DNA of 64,000 bases from Vreelandella venusta (GTDB lineage Bacteria > Pseudomonadota > Gammaproteobacteria > Pseudomonadales > Halomonadaceae). The stretch is from contig NZ_BJUL01000018.1 of NCBI RefSeq assembly GCF_007989605.1, positions 1-64,000 on the forward strand, read 5' to 3'. The notes beneath the pieces are model-generated. The model was not told the DNA's origin, searched no databases, and saw only the letters and a list, made by a program, of their open reading frames with translations. Below, piece by piece: positions 16,735 through 25,810 of this stretch (the stretch's first letter is position 1; each line of letters starts with the position of its first letter). Position numbers and translations under genes: made by a program.

Positions 16735-17577
16735 TCAGGGCCTAGCCGACGCCGCTACAACATGATTTAGAAACAGGCTGAATAGCTCACTCAGTGAGAC
16801 AACGCCCAACTGGGCATAAATGCGTTTACGGTGATTCTTTACCGTACCGTGGCCGATGGCTAAGTATTCAGCAATTTCCTGGCTATCCATTCCCTGTACC
16901 AACAATGCAGCAACCTGTTGCTCCCTTACTGTTAATAGCGTTTTCCCAAAGCTACCAACAGATTGGCGCAGCATTGCCGCGATATCACAATTCACTGTCG
17001 CACTAGCCAAGTGGAAAGGAGTATTCCAGTGCTGCTGGCAAAGCGCAGAAAGTACGCTCAGGTAGCCAGCTATCTGATTAAGCTCGACGTCAGCAAAGCG
17101 CGCCTGCTGTACAGCGTGACCCTCTAGCTTTCCCAGATATACGACAATCCAACGGGCTTCACTTAGGCGCAACGTTATACACAATTCATCTCGCCAGCCT
17201 GTTTGCTGGTAAAAATCTTGTTGGTAATAGGCATTTTTGTCACTAAATGAGCGAGTATCTTTTGGTGTAAACACTCCCTCTTGTTGGTGCTGGGCAAGCA
17301 GTAACAAAAACGGGTCATCCTGGTAGGCATCCATTAAGTAGCGCTGGAACAGAAGCTCTCGCTGCTGATGCAAAGAATCGAATAAATAAATAGGATGCTT
17401 ACCGGGCCGGTAACCGATAATTACAGCGCAGTCGAAGGCGACTAACCGATTTAGCAGCTTGATAAAAGCGGACGTAAATTGGGTAGTGCGCAGTGCACTG
17501 ATAGCATTAGCAAGTGCTTTACTAAGCTCACTCGAAGATGCAGCCACGTTACGATGCATCACGTTATCGTTAACCAT
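16735..17577 (-). CDS. LuxR-family transcriptional regulator
   Basis: The protein has 280 residues. A C-terminal LuxR helix-turn-helix lies at about 210-270 (LTVREQQVAALLVQG, then SQEIAEYLAIGHGTVKNHRKRIYAQLGV). The N-terminal 200 residues are not a receiver or an obvious autoinducer-binding domain. They resemble the unassigned sensory region of orphan LuxR proteins. Its target is unknown; it is divergent from a small winged-helix gene. The start is uncertain because the ribosome site is weak; Met7 is an alternative. Confidence 0.8.
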   Translation of the reverse strand: MVNDNVMHRNVAASSSELSKALANAISALRTTQFTSAFIKLLNRLVAFDCAVIIGYRPGKHPIYLFDSLHQQRELLFQRYLMDAYQDDPFLLLLAQHQQEGVFTPKDTRSFSDKNAYYQQDFYQQTGWRDELCITLRLSEARWIVVYLGKLEGHAVQQARFADVELNQIAGYLSVLSALCQQHWNTPFHLASATVNCDIAAMLRQSVGSFGKTLLTVREQQVAALLVQGMDSQEIAEYLAIGHGTVKNHRKRIYAQLGVVSLSELFSLFLNHVVAASARP

Positions 17578-17653
17578 GACTCTATAAACCTTAAAGTTAC
17601 GTTATGCTGCTTGCATTATTCTACAACACTTTTGATTTCCCACAGGACAATGC

Positions 17654-17953
17654 ATGACTGTTGCTTTGAGCAAGACCAAATCAAGTTTTTACCGCCGCTT
17701 GTATGTCGCGCATTTAATTGACCATGGCGTCGCAAGCGTACCAGCGTTAATCGAGGCCACCGGTATGCCTCGGCGTACCGCGCAGGATACTATCGCCTCA
17801 CTTGCGGAGCTGGATATCGAGTGCGTATTCGAGAAAGGCGAAGGTGAGCGGCATAATATTGGCCACTACCAGATACGTGACTGGGGGGCGATAGATCCTA
17901 GCTGGGTTGCTGCTCATGCGGAACGGCTAAAGGTGGCACTTGGCTATTGCTGA
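17654..17953 (+). CDS. Small winged helix-turn-helix protein
   Basis: The protein has 99 residues. The first 60 look like a winged helix (YRRLYVAHLIDHGVASVPALIEATGMPRRTAQDTIASL), and a short tail DWGAIDPSWV follows. It resembles small conserved wHTH proteins of gammaproteobacteria of unknown target; I do not recognise a named gene. It has AGGAC upstream of the ATG and ends 11 bp from the convergent exporter gene. Confidence 0.75.
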   Translation: MTVALSKTKSSFYRRLYVAHLIDHGVASVPALIEATGMPRRTAQDTIASLAELDIECVFEKGEGERHNIGHYQIRDWGAIDPSWVAAHAERLKVALGYC

Positions 17954-17964
17954 CGCACAAGTAC

Positions 17965-18711
17965 TTAGCGAAAGGGACGTGACATCAGGTCTACGGCCAG
18001 CAGCGACAAGGTTAGCAAAAACCAACCACGAAACTGCCCTGTCGATATACGGCTTCTAATCAAGCCCCCCAACCACATACCGGCTAATGCAGGCAGTACC
18101 GCGTACAGCGAAAGTGCCAGGTGCACGGTTTCCAAAGAGTGTTGCAGCGCTAGGCTGCTGAGTAGCGCCAGGGTAGAAACCGTAAACGAGAGTCCCAATG
18201 CTTGGATCAGTTCGTTCCTGGCTATCCCAAGCGCTTGCAAATAAGGCACAGCAGGAAGTACAAACACACCTGTTGCGCCTGTAATCCATCCGGTCAAAAG
18301 GCCGATAATGGGTGACAACCAGGACTCATGTTTGGGCAAAATATTAATAGCAGGTGCCCAAAAAGAGTATATGGAATAGAGCATTAAGGCGCTCCCCAGA
18401 CTAAACGCTGCCCAGTCTGCATCTAGCTGGCTCAATAGCGGCGCCCCCAAAAAGGCCCCCACGGGAATACCAAGCATCATGCTGGAAAAGCGGCTTAGCA
18501 CGTGCCAGCGATAACCGCCCTTCAAGAACTGCCAGACATTGGTAATTAATGAAGGAACTATCAATAACGCAGCGGCAACAACGGGTGAGTAAAGTGCCCC
18601 CAGCAGAGCCATAGCAACGGTAGGCAACCCCATTCCGGTTACCCCTTTGACCAAGCCTGCCAGCAGGAATGCGCCCAACAACCAAATTAGCGTAGCAATA
18701 TCGTTTGTCAT
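17965..18711 (-). CDS. TauE/SafE family anion exporter
   Basis: A 248-residue membrane protein with about eight helices. It shows the typical repeat motif near the N-terminus (GLVKGVTGMGLPTVAMALLG) and again in the middle (GLLTGWITGATGVFVLPAVPYLQALG). Family members export sulfite, sulfoacetate or related anions. The start was taken at the ATG at 18711; a GTG 33 bp further upstream with a purine-rich leader is an alternative. A divergent LysR gene 90 bp away is its probable regulator. Confidence 0.85.
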   Translation of the reverse strand: MTNDIATLIWLLGAFLLAGLVKGVTGMGLPTVAMALLGALYSPVVAAALLIVPSLITNVWQFLKGGYRWHVLSRFSSMMLGIPVGAFLGAPLLSQLDADWAAFSLGSALMLYSIYSFWAPAINILPKHESWLSPIIGLLTGWITGATGVFVLPAVPYLQALGIARNELIQALGLSFTVSTLALLSSLALQHSLETVHLALSLYAVLPALAGMWLGGLIRSRISTGQFRGWFLLTLSLLAVDLMSRPFR

Positions 18712-18801
18712 GGCGACATTGAAGCGCGGCGGGAGCCCCGCCACAATCAGGTATTTTCCTCTCAGGCTTCGGCTCAGCCTTAGGGTGCAATAGGAGCTTT
18801 T

Positions 18802-19686
18802 ATGCGCTTGGATTTATCAGACCTTCATCTTTTTCTGTGCATTGTTGAAGCAGGTAGCATCACTCAAGGGGCCATGAATGCTCACCTAGCCTTGGGTTCT
18901 GCCAGTGAACGCCTGCGCCGTATTGAGGCCGATGTTGAAATCAAACTGCTTGAACGCCATCCTCGCGGTGTCATGCCAACAGAGGCCGGAGAAGCCCTAG
19001 CCCACCACGCTCGGCAAATGTTACTGCAGCATAAAAAAATGCGTGGTGAGCTTAAGGCATTTGCTGAGGGGCTGTCAGGAACGCTAAGACTGCATGCCAA
19101 TACGGCTGCACTTGCCTCGTTTTTACCTGGCAAGCTCGCGCCCTGGTTACAGGCCCACCCTTCGCTGCATATGGACGTTAAGGAGCGAACCAGTCTAGCG
19201 ATCATTCAGTCAATCCAAGCCGGCATTATTGAGGGGGGAATCATCACCGATGTGGCTAACGCAGAGGGCTTAAAACGCGACATTCTGGCGCCTGACCATT
19301 TAGTCGTTGTGGTGGCCAAGGAGCATCCACTATCTAGCCAATCATGGATTAGTTTTCACGAAGTTGTCGGGCTGCCAATGGTTGGATTGAGCGAGGAAAG
19401 TGCCTTGCAAACTCAAATCGAAGAGCAGGCTCGCCAGCTTGGGGCTTCATTAACCCTACGGATACGCATGAAAGGGTTTGGTGAGCTGTGCAACTTAGTA
19501 GCCCACCAAGTAGGCATCGCCATTATTCCTAAAGGCATTGCGCAACAATGGCTACGGCGTTACGACCTTAGCGCTGTAAACCTAAACGACCCGTGGGCCA
19601 AACGGCAACTGTGCTTGTGCTATCGCGATGAAGCATCACTGTCACCGGCTATGCAAAGCCTGTTTACTCATTTACGGCTTCCCTAA
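18802..19686 (+). CDS. LysR-family transcriptional regulator
   Basis: The protein has 294 residues. The N-terminal helix-turn-helix (about 3-62) has ITQGAMNAHLALGSASERLRR and ERHPRGVMPTEAGEALAHHA. It is followed by a periplasmic-binding-protein-like effector domain (about 90-290). It has AGGAG upstream of the ATG. It diverges from the TauE/SafE exporter, the common arrangement for a LysR activator and its target. The ligand is unknown. Confidence 0.9.
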   Translation: MRLDLSDLHLFLCIVEAGSITQGAMNAHLALGSASERLRRIEADVEIKLLERHPRGVMPTEAGEALAHHARQMLLQHKKMRGELKAFAEGLSGTLRLHANTAALASFLPGKLAPWLQAHPSLHMDVKERTSLAIIQSIQAGIIEGGIITDVANAEGLKRDILAPDHLVVVVAKEHPLSSQSWISFHEVVGLPMVGLSEESALQTQIEEQARQLGASLTLRIRMKGFGELCNLVAHQVGIAIIPKGIAQQWLRRYDLSAVNLNDPWAKRQLCLCYRDEASLSPAMQSLFTHLRLP

Positions 19687-19795
19687 GCACTGAACGAGAA
19701 CTGCCCGCCCGCCGTTTGGGCTATCCTAATCACTCAGCATTAAGCGGCACGCTGAGCGAGCTTACTGCCATGGCGAGCACTAACATTAATGATGG

Positions 19796-20677
19796 CTAGT
19801 TAGGCGGCGACGACGAGACAGCAATTTCGTAACCGGTGAATTTACGCAGGTTAATAACCCCGGTATCAAAGATCAGGTACTGCCCTTTTACACCTTGAAG
19901 AGTACCTTCAATCAGCGGCTGCTTATCAAAGTTATGGGACGTGACTTTAGTTGGAAAAGTCGCCACGGGATAATGGAAGTTCAATGGCGTTTCATCCAGC
20001 GTGCGAATGGCATCCTCGCCGTGCATATCACGTAACTGCCCTAACCCATCGGCTAGCAGGTGAAAAAGACGGTCACGCTCTGCGCACAAATCCAGTGGCT
20101 TCACTTCGCCTTTAAGCATGGCGCGCCAATTAGTTCGGTCTGCCACCTGCTCTTTAAAGAGCATTTCGACAAAACCAGACTGTTGCCGGGTGTTTACCTC
20201 AAGAATAGGCAGCGCCTGTATGGCACCTTGGTCCAGCCAGCGGGTCGGCATTTGCGTTTTGCGGGTGATACCTACCTTCAAACCGGATGAGTTGGCTAAG
20301 TAGACTACGTGTGGCTGGAAGCAGTGCTTTTCACCCCACTCGGGGTCTCGGCAGGTGCCCTGATGATAGTGGCAAGTCTCAGGTTTCATGATGCAGGTAT
20401 CACACTGGGCTAAGCGCTTAAAGCAGGGGTAACAGTAGCCTTGAGCAAAACTTTTTTTGGTTGCCCGCCCGCAGTGGGTGCAAGCAATCGCGCCGCTCCA
20501 GGTAAGACGCATCGATGAGCCAATACGCTCATTGAGTGGCATTCGATGGTCGCCCGCACGAAGGTGATACACCACCTGACCATCTTGGCGGCTTGGTAAG
20601 TCAGCCGCCATTTTCTGCAAACATCCTTGCACCGGCGATGCTACCGAGGCAAACAGATCATCAGTCACGCGTGGCAT
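19796..20677 (-). CDS. DUF2797 family zinc-ribbon protein
   Basis: Taken as 293 residues from the ATG at 20677. The open frame extends further upstream, but that part lies inside yeaC in another frame and looks non-coding. A cysteine cluster (CTHCG, CYPCF, CDTCIMKPETCHYHQGTC, residues about 75-125) suggests one or two zinc sites. KVGITRKTQMPTRWLDQGA follows, a conserved stretch of the family with a GIY-like look. The function is unknown. It overlaps the end of yeaC by 17 bp, so the two are probably co-translated. Confidence 0.75.
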   Translation of the reverse strand: MPRVTDDLFASVASPVQGCLQKMAADLPSRQDGQVVYHLRAGDHRMPLNERIGSSMRLTWSGAIACTHCGRATKKSFAQGYCYPCFKRLAQCDTCIMKPETCHYHQGTCRDPEWGEKHCFQPHVVYLANSSGLKVGITRKTQMPTRWLDQGAIQALPILEVNTRQQSGFVEMLFKEQVADRTNWRAMLKGEVKPLDLCAERDRLFHLLADGLGQLRDMHGEDAIRTLDETPLNFHYPVATFPTKVTSHNFDKQPLIEGTLQGVKGQYLIFDTGVINLRKFTGYEIAVSSSPPN

Positions 20678-20945
20678 CCCGGGCAAGGCCTGCCATTTCT
20701 GGGGAAACACCGGCACCGGTCGCACCAGCACCACAGGTACGCTGCTCCAGATAACCAACACGGCTCTCTTCAGGAACGTTATTCTCCACCTCAAAACGCA
20801 TTACCGCCTCCAGGCACAACTCGGTCTGTTCTGGCGTTAAATACCGGCCATCGGGCCATTTGCGCAACGCAACTGCCTGCTTAAGGCTTTCGTAAATAGC
20901 AGGCGTCATTTGGTTAATCATTTTATCGAAGGTCATGTCACTCAT
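20661..20945 (-). CDS. YeaC-like protein (DUF1315)
   Basis: The protein has 94 residues from the ATG at 20945 (AAAGG upstream). The conserved family core is MTPAIYESLKQAVALRKWPDGRYLT and CLEAVMRFEVENNVPEESRVGY, followed by a divergent tail. The function of the family is unknown. It lies between a rhomboid protease gene and the DUF2797 gene in one direction, probably one transcript. Confidence 0.82.
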   Translation of the reverse strand: MSDMTFDKMINQMTPAIYESLKQAVALRKWPDGRYLTPEQTELCLEAVMRFEVENNVPEESRVGYLEQRTCGAGATGAGVSPEMAGLARDATRD

Positions 20946-20956
20946 CGTAGGCACCT

Positions 20957-21808
20957 TTAATGTTTGCTTCGTTTAGATGAATAATACCAGCCTGTAACCA
21001 GCCCCACGAGCAACCCGCCCAAGTGTGCTTCATTCGCTACATTGCCAAACCCCACGCTACCGGCAATATCGGTCATGGTGAACACCATCCAGCCCAGCAT
21101 GAAGACGACCAGCATCTGGGGGACGAAGAATCCGCATTGCGGGGCACGATAGGACATCAGCCACACATGAGCCAGCAAGGCATAAACCACACCCGACATA
21201 CCGCCAAACAGCACGGTGCCAGTGACATATTGCGCAATGTTAGCGCCAATACCGGCAACCACAAGCAGTAGCAGCATGGTACGGCTACCCTGGAGCTGCT
21301 CGATTTGACGCCCGAAGTACCATACCCACATCAGGTTGAAGATCAAATGCATCCAACCAAAGTGTAAAAACGCAGGCGACAGTAAACGCCATACTTGGCC
21401 AGACATAACAGTGTCACTAAGGCTGCCATATACGAGCTGCCCGCCTGAAACGCCCACCGGCACGATGGTCAGCCCTACAATCAGTAAGTCGCCAAATACC
21501 CCTGTTAGGGCAAAAACTAATAGGCTAATACCAATGATTAGCGCTGTAACCGGCACTTGGCGCAACACCGGCACCAAGCGATTCATCCCGCTTCGGTGGT
21601 GGGGTCGAACAGTCTCGGTAATTAGCGGCTCGCCTCGCTCCCAGCGGCTAACCAACGATCTCATTTCATCATGCTGACGCGGGTCGGCAACCCATAGCAG
21701 CTGGCCATCTGCTTCATCGGTTATACGATGACCAATACGGTAGTGCCATAGCGCTTTACGCAGCTCTTTTGTGTCCGCGCCCGTGGGTAAAAGCATTACT
21801 GGATGCAT
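20957..21808 (-). CDS. Rhomboid intramembrane serine protease (GlpG-like)
   Basis: The protein has 283 residues from the ATG at 21808 (AAAGGA upstream); the longer reading lacks a ribosome site. A cytoplasmic N-terminal domain of about 75 residues is followed by six or seven membrane helices. The catalytic dyad is Ser205 in GGMSG and His262 in NEAHLGG; HLIFNLMW (His154, Asn158) supplies the oxyanion site, and WRLLSPAFLHFG is the loop-1 motif. It cleaves transmembrane substrates in the inner membrane; the substrate is unknown. It is similar in plan to E. coli GlpG but not linked to glycerol-phosphate genes here. Confidence 0.9.
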   Translation of the reverse strand: MHPVMLLPTGADTKELRKALWHYRIGHRITDEADGQLLWVADPRQHDEMRSLVSRWERGEPLITETVRPHHRSGMNRLVPVLRQVPVTALIIGISLLVFALTGVFGDLLIVGLTIVPVGVSGGQLVYGSLSDTVMSGQVWRLLSPAFLHFGWMHLIFNLMWVWYFGRQIEQLQGSRTMLLLLVVAGIGANIAQYVTGTVLFGGMSGVVYALLAHVWLMSYRAPQCGFFVPQMLVVFMLGWMVFTMTDIAGSVGFGNVANEAHLGGLLVGLVTGWYYSSKRSKH

Positions 21809-21871
21809 GGCAGTTCCTTTCAACCAATAAGAATCGGCGCAACGTCACGCCGCGTCACCAACGGATAGACG

Positions 21872-21900
21872 AAAAAAATCCGGCGGAGGGGGCCGCCGGA
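21872..21900 (-). terminator. Intrinsic terminator, leftward
   Basis: A perfect 8 bp stem TCCGGCGG / CCGCCGGA (21879-21900) with a G-rich 6-base loop is followed on the minus strand by seven U. It ends either the nadK-phosphatase transcript or a short RNA that starts after 22015. Confidence 0.9.
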
Positions 21901-21960
21901 TCAAAAAGCAAGGGATCATTCAAGGGAACACTTACTCTGATAACCGACAACACCGTTAGT
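21872..21960 (-). ncRNA. Possible small RNA ending at the 21872 terminator
   Basis: On the minus strand the 110 bases between the phosphatase stop and the terminator contain a promoter-like pair (TTGTTA-N17-CATATT), then two CCCTTG repeats. The sequence GATCCCTTGCTT lies just before the hairpin. The same 12-mer precedes the leftward terminator at 26325, where no gene is present to be terminated. The boundaries are guesses. Confidence 0.3.
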
Positions 21961-22014
21961 TCAGCTATTTTGAAAAAAATATGTAACCGAGTGTAAAGAT
22001 TAACAATATCGCTA

Positions 22015-23001
22015 TTAATCAAAATCTATTTCCCACGGTTTAGGCAGTGCACGCTCCTCTCTTGGCACTTGTATCCATACAAAATGATCGGCATTTAGGC
22101 GTGTTTCTCCGCTCCAGCGATAAGCCACTAAACGGCCAAATTTCACCGCACTATAATCCAAGCAGGCAATATTGTGTGCTGGTAAGGCGGGAATACCTTC
22201 GCACCAGTAATGGCCGATAAATAAAGGTGGCTGTTCAGGGCCATAATAACTAAGGCGCTGTCGTTCAGTATCGGTCAGCGCCCTGGTCTCTAGATCGCCA
22301 GGAAGGTTATCTGGTTGAAATACCACGTCCCCCCACTGTTGAGGGTTTGCTGACCAAAAGTGCGCACGAAAACTCTGCCTAGTAAAGCCATCGCCTGAGT
22401 GTATCGCAATGCCCTTGGGTAACGGTATATGAGGCCCACGGGTTAGACGATCAAGTATACGAAAGGCTTGTGTTGAGGGGTCCGTGGACTCAACCAGAAA
22501 GTGGTTGTCCATGCAGGCGTTGGGGGCGCGCTGTTTAAGCTGTCGAATTAACTCGTCATCCCAGCAGGCATGCACCACACGAATCCCATCCAGTTCAAGA
22601 CATAGCGGAATCGTCTTAAACCACGCCAAGGTGTCTTCCCACTCATTGGTATAATCGCGGTACTGGGCCAACGTGTCTTCAATAATACGGTTATGGCGCG
22701 GCGTATGTTCGCGCAGCCAGCGTTTGTTGCTCCCAGGGGGCGCAGGATGCGTATAGGCCAGGGCATTGTATTCATGGTTACCCATAACAATATATGCTTC
22801 GCCCTCTTCAACCATCCGGCGAGCGATGGTAACCGCTAGACGAATACGCGGACCACGATCAATTAAATCGCCTAAAAAAATCACTTTTCGGCGTGGATGA
22901 CGATACACCCCACCCCGCTGATGATAGCCAAGTCGCTCTAATAACGCTGCCAGTGTTGCGCCACAGCCATGTACATCTCCGATTAAATCGTAACCCTCCA
23001 T
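22015..23001 (-). CDS. Metallophosphoesterase (PPP-family phosphatase-like)
   Basis: The protein has 328 residues with all signature motifs of calcineurin-like phosphoesterases: GDVHG (8-12), GDLIDRG (44-50) and GNHE (74-77), plus downstream His residues (VVHACWDD). This spacing is that of the PPP branch, which includes diadenosine tetraphosphatase ApaH and serine/threonine phosphatases. The substrate cannot be told. The ATG has AGGGG upstream. The start lies one base after the nadK stop, so the genes are an operon. Confidence 0.87.
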   Translation of the reverse strand: MEGYDLIGDVHGCGATLAALLERLGYHQRGGVYRHPRRKVIFLGDLIDRGPRIRLAVTIARRMVEEGEAYIVMGNHEYNALAYTHPAPPGSNKRWLREHTPRHNRIIEDTLAQYRDYTNEWEDTLAWFKTIPLCLELDGIRVVHACWDDELIRQLKQRAPNACMDNHFLVESTDPSTQAFRILDRLTRGPHIPLPKGIAIHSGDGFTRQSFRAHFWSANPQQWGDVVFQPDNLPGDLETRALTDTERQRLSYYGPEQPPLFIGHYWCEGIPALPAHNIACLDYSAVKFGRLVAYRWSGETRLNADHFVWIQVPREERALPKPWEIDFD

Positions 23002-23002
23002 A

Positions 23003-23968
23003 TCAATCCCCTAGCCGATGGCTCCAGCCGAGTTTACTGCGCAACACTTCATAGAAGTTATGCCCAATAGGATGCACGAGCTGAACGCGCTCTGGTTTTC
23101 GTTGGATAACGAGCACATCGTCAGGTTTTGCCACGGCACGAGTTTGCCCGTCGCAGCTGATATGGGGATAGGTCTGATTGGTTTCACCAATGTGGACACG
23201 GATTTCACTGGCAGCGTCAATCACAATAGGACGACTCGACAGCGTATGGGGGAACATAGGCACCAACGTCACCACATCCAGCTTGGGGTGCATGATTGGC
23301 CCGCCGCCAGAAAGTGCATAGGCAGTTGAACCGGTGGGCGTGGCAATAATTAAGCCATCACTACGTTGGCTATACACAAACTGTCCATCAATAAACAGTT
23401 CGAACTCAATCATGCGCACCGCTTTACCGGGATGAACCACCACTTCATTGAGCGCAGCACCACTACCCACCGCTTTACCGTTTCGGTACAACACGGCATC
23501 TAGCAAGAACCGCTCTTCAACTTCAAACTCTCCCGCCAGCACTTCGCCAACCCGGCTTTCTAGCTCATCAGGGGAAATATCCGTTAAAAAGCCTAGCCGC
23601 CCCCGGTTCACACCTAACATCAATGTACCGCTAAGACATAGCGTACGAGCAGCCCCAAGCAGGCTACCATCCCCCCCCACAACAATAACCAAATCGCACA
23701 GTTCCCCCAGCATGCGTCGGCTAGCTTCAGGCAGTCCATGGTTCGGTAGAGCCGTTGCTGTGCGGTCTTCAATCAGAACTTTATAGTCGTGGGCAACTAG
23801 ATAGCTGACCAACCGCTTAAGCGAATCGACCACTTTGTCGCTGCCTAAACGACCGATTAAGCCGATTGTTTTAAAGGAAGTCGCTTTTTTAAGTGGCGCA
23901 TCTTCTGAAGGCTGCGTGCGCTCGGCATGGCTCAAGGGTGCTAAACCTGACGATGGGGTGTTAGACAT
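23003..23968 (-). CDS. nadK: NAD kinase
   Basis: The protein has 321 residues from the ATG at 23968; a TTG two codons earlier is not needed. The diphosphate-binding GGDGS lies at 98-102, followed by GVNRGRLGFLTDI, the NE motif in AALNEVVVHPG and DGLIIATPTGSTAYALSGGG, all diagnostic. It phosphorylates NAD to NADP in the cytosol. An N-terminal extension of about 30 mostly polar residues is longer than in E. coli. Confidence 0.97.
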   Translation of the reverse strand: MSNTPSSGLAPLSHAERTQPSEDAPLKKATSFKTIGLIGRLGSDKVVDSLKRLVSYLVAHDYKVLIEDRTATALPNHGLPEASRRMLGELCDLVIVVGGDGSLLGAARTLCLSGTLMLGVNRGRLGFLTDISPDELESRVGEVLAGEFEVEERFLLDAVLYRNGKAVGSGAALNEVVVHPGKAVRMIEFELFIDGQFVYSQRSDGLIIATPTGSTAYALSGGGPIMHPKLDVVTLVPMFPHTLSSRPIVIDAASEIRVHIGETNQTYPHISCDGQTRAVAKPDDVLVIQRKPERVQLVHPIGHNFYEVLRSKLGWSHRLGD

Positions 23969-24084
23969 GGACAACTCTCGCTGGCATCAGCCCACATTAT
24001 GGAGAGTATGAGGGTGTCGAGCAAATTGCCCAGCGCGACGCAAAACCGCTGGCTACTCTGGGCAAAAACAATCGCTTGAACTAG

Positions 24085-24954
24085 TTAGACCGGTATAACG
24101 CGACGGCGCTGCAACCACCAGTGATTTAACCACAGAGAAGCAGCCATGATAGCAGCGCCCAATAGGAGCTTGCCTATATCTGCATCCCGATTCCAAATCA
24201 TCAAATTAACCACTAAGCCAGCGGGCACCAGCGCATTGTTCATTACTGCCAGCGTTCCTGCATCGACCTTGGTGGCCCCTTGGTTCCAAGCGAAATAGCC
24301 GACGCCAGAAGCGACTAACCCAAGCCATGCCAATACGCTCCACTGCACCGGTGTACTGGGCAGAGCTGCAGTATTACCAAACAGCAAAAAGGCTGGGAGT
24401 GCTACTAGCATTGCACCAATAAAGAACCAGCCAAACACGTTATGCCACGCCAAGGTAGGCGGCAAATCAGCCGCGAGACGACGATAGCCAACCTGACCTA
24501 ACGCAAAACAAAGATTGGCTCCCTGGACTACCAAAAAGCCCAGCCAGAACCCGCTATCGATACCATCGTAACGAATCACGCCGGCCCCGATTACCGCCAA
24601 TAGTGCAGTCACTAGATAAATAGGCGTGAAGCGCTTAAACATTAGGTCATCTAGAAGCGCAATATAAACTGGCGTGAAAATCGTGAATAACAGAACTTCA
24701 GGAACCGATAGCAGCAAAAACGAGTGATAGAAGAAGGTATACATGACGCCTAGCTGCACCGCACCCAGTGCCATTAACGCTAAACGCTGTTTTCCACGCA
24801 GCAAACTGGGCCGTAAAAATGGCAGGAACACCAGCATAGCGAGCGTTACCCGTACAAGCACCGCAAAGTAGCTATCGACTTGGCCTGCCAGATATACACC
24901 AATCAACGAGAATGAGAACGCCCACAACGCCGTCACGCCAACAAGGTAGCCCAT
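24085..24954 (-). CDS. EamA/DMT family transporter
   Basis: A 289-residue inner-membrane protein with about ten helices arranged as two EamA repeats (for example VLFTIFTPVYIALLDDL in the first half and VASGVGYFAWNQGATKVDAGTLAVMNN in the second). Such proteins move amino acids, carboxylates or metabolites, usually outward. The substrate is unknown. The start was put at the ATG at 24954, after GGTGGGG; a GTG four codons upstream is possible. Confidence 0.87.
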   Translation of the reverse strand: MGYLVGVTALWAFSFSLIGVYLAGQVDSYFAVLVRVTLAMLVFLPFLRPSLLRGKQRLALMALGAVQLGVMYTFFYHSFLLLSVPEVLLFTIFTPVYIALLDDLMFKRFTPIYLVTALLAVIGAGVIRYDGIDSGFWLGFLVVQGANLCFALGQVGYRRLAADLPPTLAWHNVFGWFFIGAMLVALPAFLLFGNTAALPSTPVQWSVLAWLGLVASGVGYFAWNQGATKVDAGTLAVMNNALVPAGLVVNLMIWNRDADIGKLLLGAAIMAASLWLNHWWLQRRRVIPV

Positions 24955-25039
24955 AGTAAACCCCACCCAAAAGAAAAGTTGACTGGAATTATACGCGCTT
25001 CACAACAACTGCCAATGGGCTAGACGAAGAATCGCTAGC

Positions 25040-25585
25040 TTAGTGCTTTTTTAACCATATAAACGCATGCACTACGCCAGGAAGCCAGCCCAACAACGTC
25101 AACACAACACTAAGGGCAACACGTTTTGTCCCGCCCTCTGTTAACCCAACGGCCAAAGGCGGTAGCAAAACGGCTAACGCGCGGTAGGCGAACAGAACCG
25201 ATGTCGGTTGAGGCGATGCTGGCACGCCTTCAGAAGCAATGGGTGATGGGGTTTGATGCTTAAGCGCACTATCAGTCTCGCTGGTTGGCGCGGTAGGCGT
25301 AAAGTGCTCTACCGCCGCTTGCGCTTGCTTAGCTTGCTGTTTTTCCTTAGCTAGTGCTTTTTGGTGAGCCTGTTTATCAATTTTCTGCTCTAGCGTTTCC
25401 GCACCGTCTGCCAAATCGTCGTGATAGCGCTCCCAGTCTTCCCAATCATGTGGTGTACCGGATTTTGGACGCTGGCTACCTGACCCACGAGCTCTCTCCC
25501 ACGCTTTTTCTTCTAATGTGTTGGGCCGCTCAGGGTCCCTCTCTATGCCTACGCCCTTGCGATTGAGATATTCACGTGCGTCCAT
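25040..25585 (-). CDS. YqaE/Pmp3 family membrane protein with long charged N-terminal extension
   Basis: The protein has 181 residues. Only the last 50 or so match the YqaE/Pmp3 fold of two helices (ALAVLLPPLAVGLTEG and ALSVVLTLLGWLPGVVHAFIWL). The first 130 residues are hydrophilic: a DWEDWERYHDDLADGAE acidic patch, a Lys/Gln/Ala-rich segment likely to form a coiled coil, and a Pro/Ser/Thr linker. Typical family members are about 50-60 residues long and influence membrane potential or salt tolerance. The extension may be a cytosolic domain. ATG with GGAG upstream. Confidence 0.8.
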   Translation of the reverse strand: MDAREYLNRKGVGIERDPERPNTLEEKAWERARGSGSQRPKSGTPHDWEDWERYHDDLADGAETLEQKIDKQAHQKALAKEKQQAKQAQAAVEHFTPTAPTSETDSALKHQTPSPIASEGVPASPQPTSVLFAYRALAVLLPPLAVGLTEGGTKRVALSVVLTLLGWLPGVVHAFIWLKKH

Positions 25586-25701
25586 AATGGCTCCTTGCAG
25601 CTTCTGGAATGAAGCAAAGCGTTGAATGTAACAATAATAAGGACAACGCAGGGTGAGTTAAATCTTCTACATTAATAGAATTATAGGTCTCGTGGCTCAT
25701 A

Positions 25702-25733
25702 GCTCTTGTGATTGATGGCTCTTGTGATTCATG
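25702..25733. repeat. 16 bp tandem repeat x 2
   Basis: GCTCTTGTGATT(G/C)ATG at 25702-25717 and 25718-25733, one mismatch, upstream of the CBS-domain gene. Confidence 0.7.
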
Positions 25734-25810
25734 GCCTGCATGCCGCAAGCGGTTATTGACCTATTCTCTTTAAGAGTGAAACTGCGCGTATTGCGTCAAG
25801 GAGTGTCAAG

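Noticed and set aside
20678-20794. The longer DUF2797 reading starting at 20794
   Set aside because: The extra 39 residues overlap yeaC in another frame, look non-coding and lie before the conserved domain.
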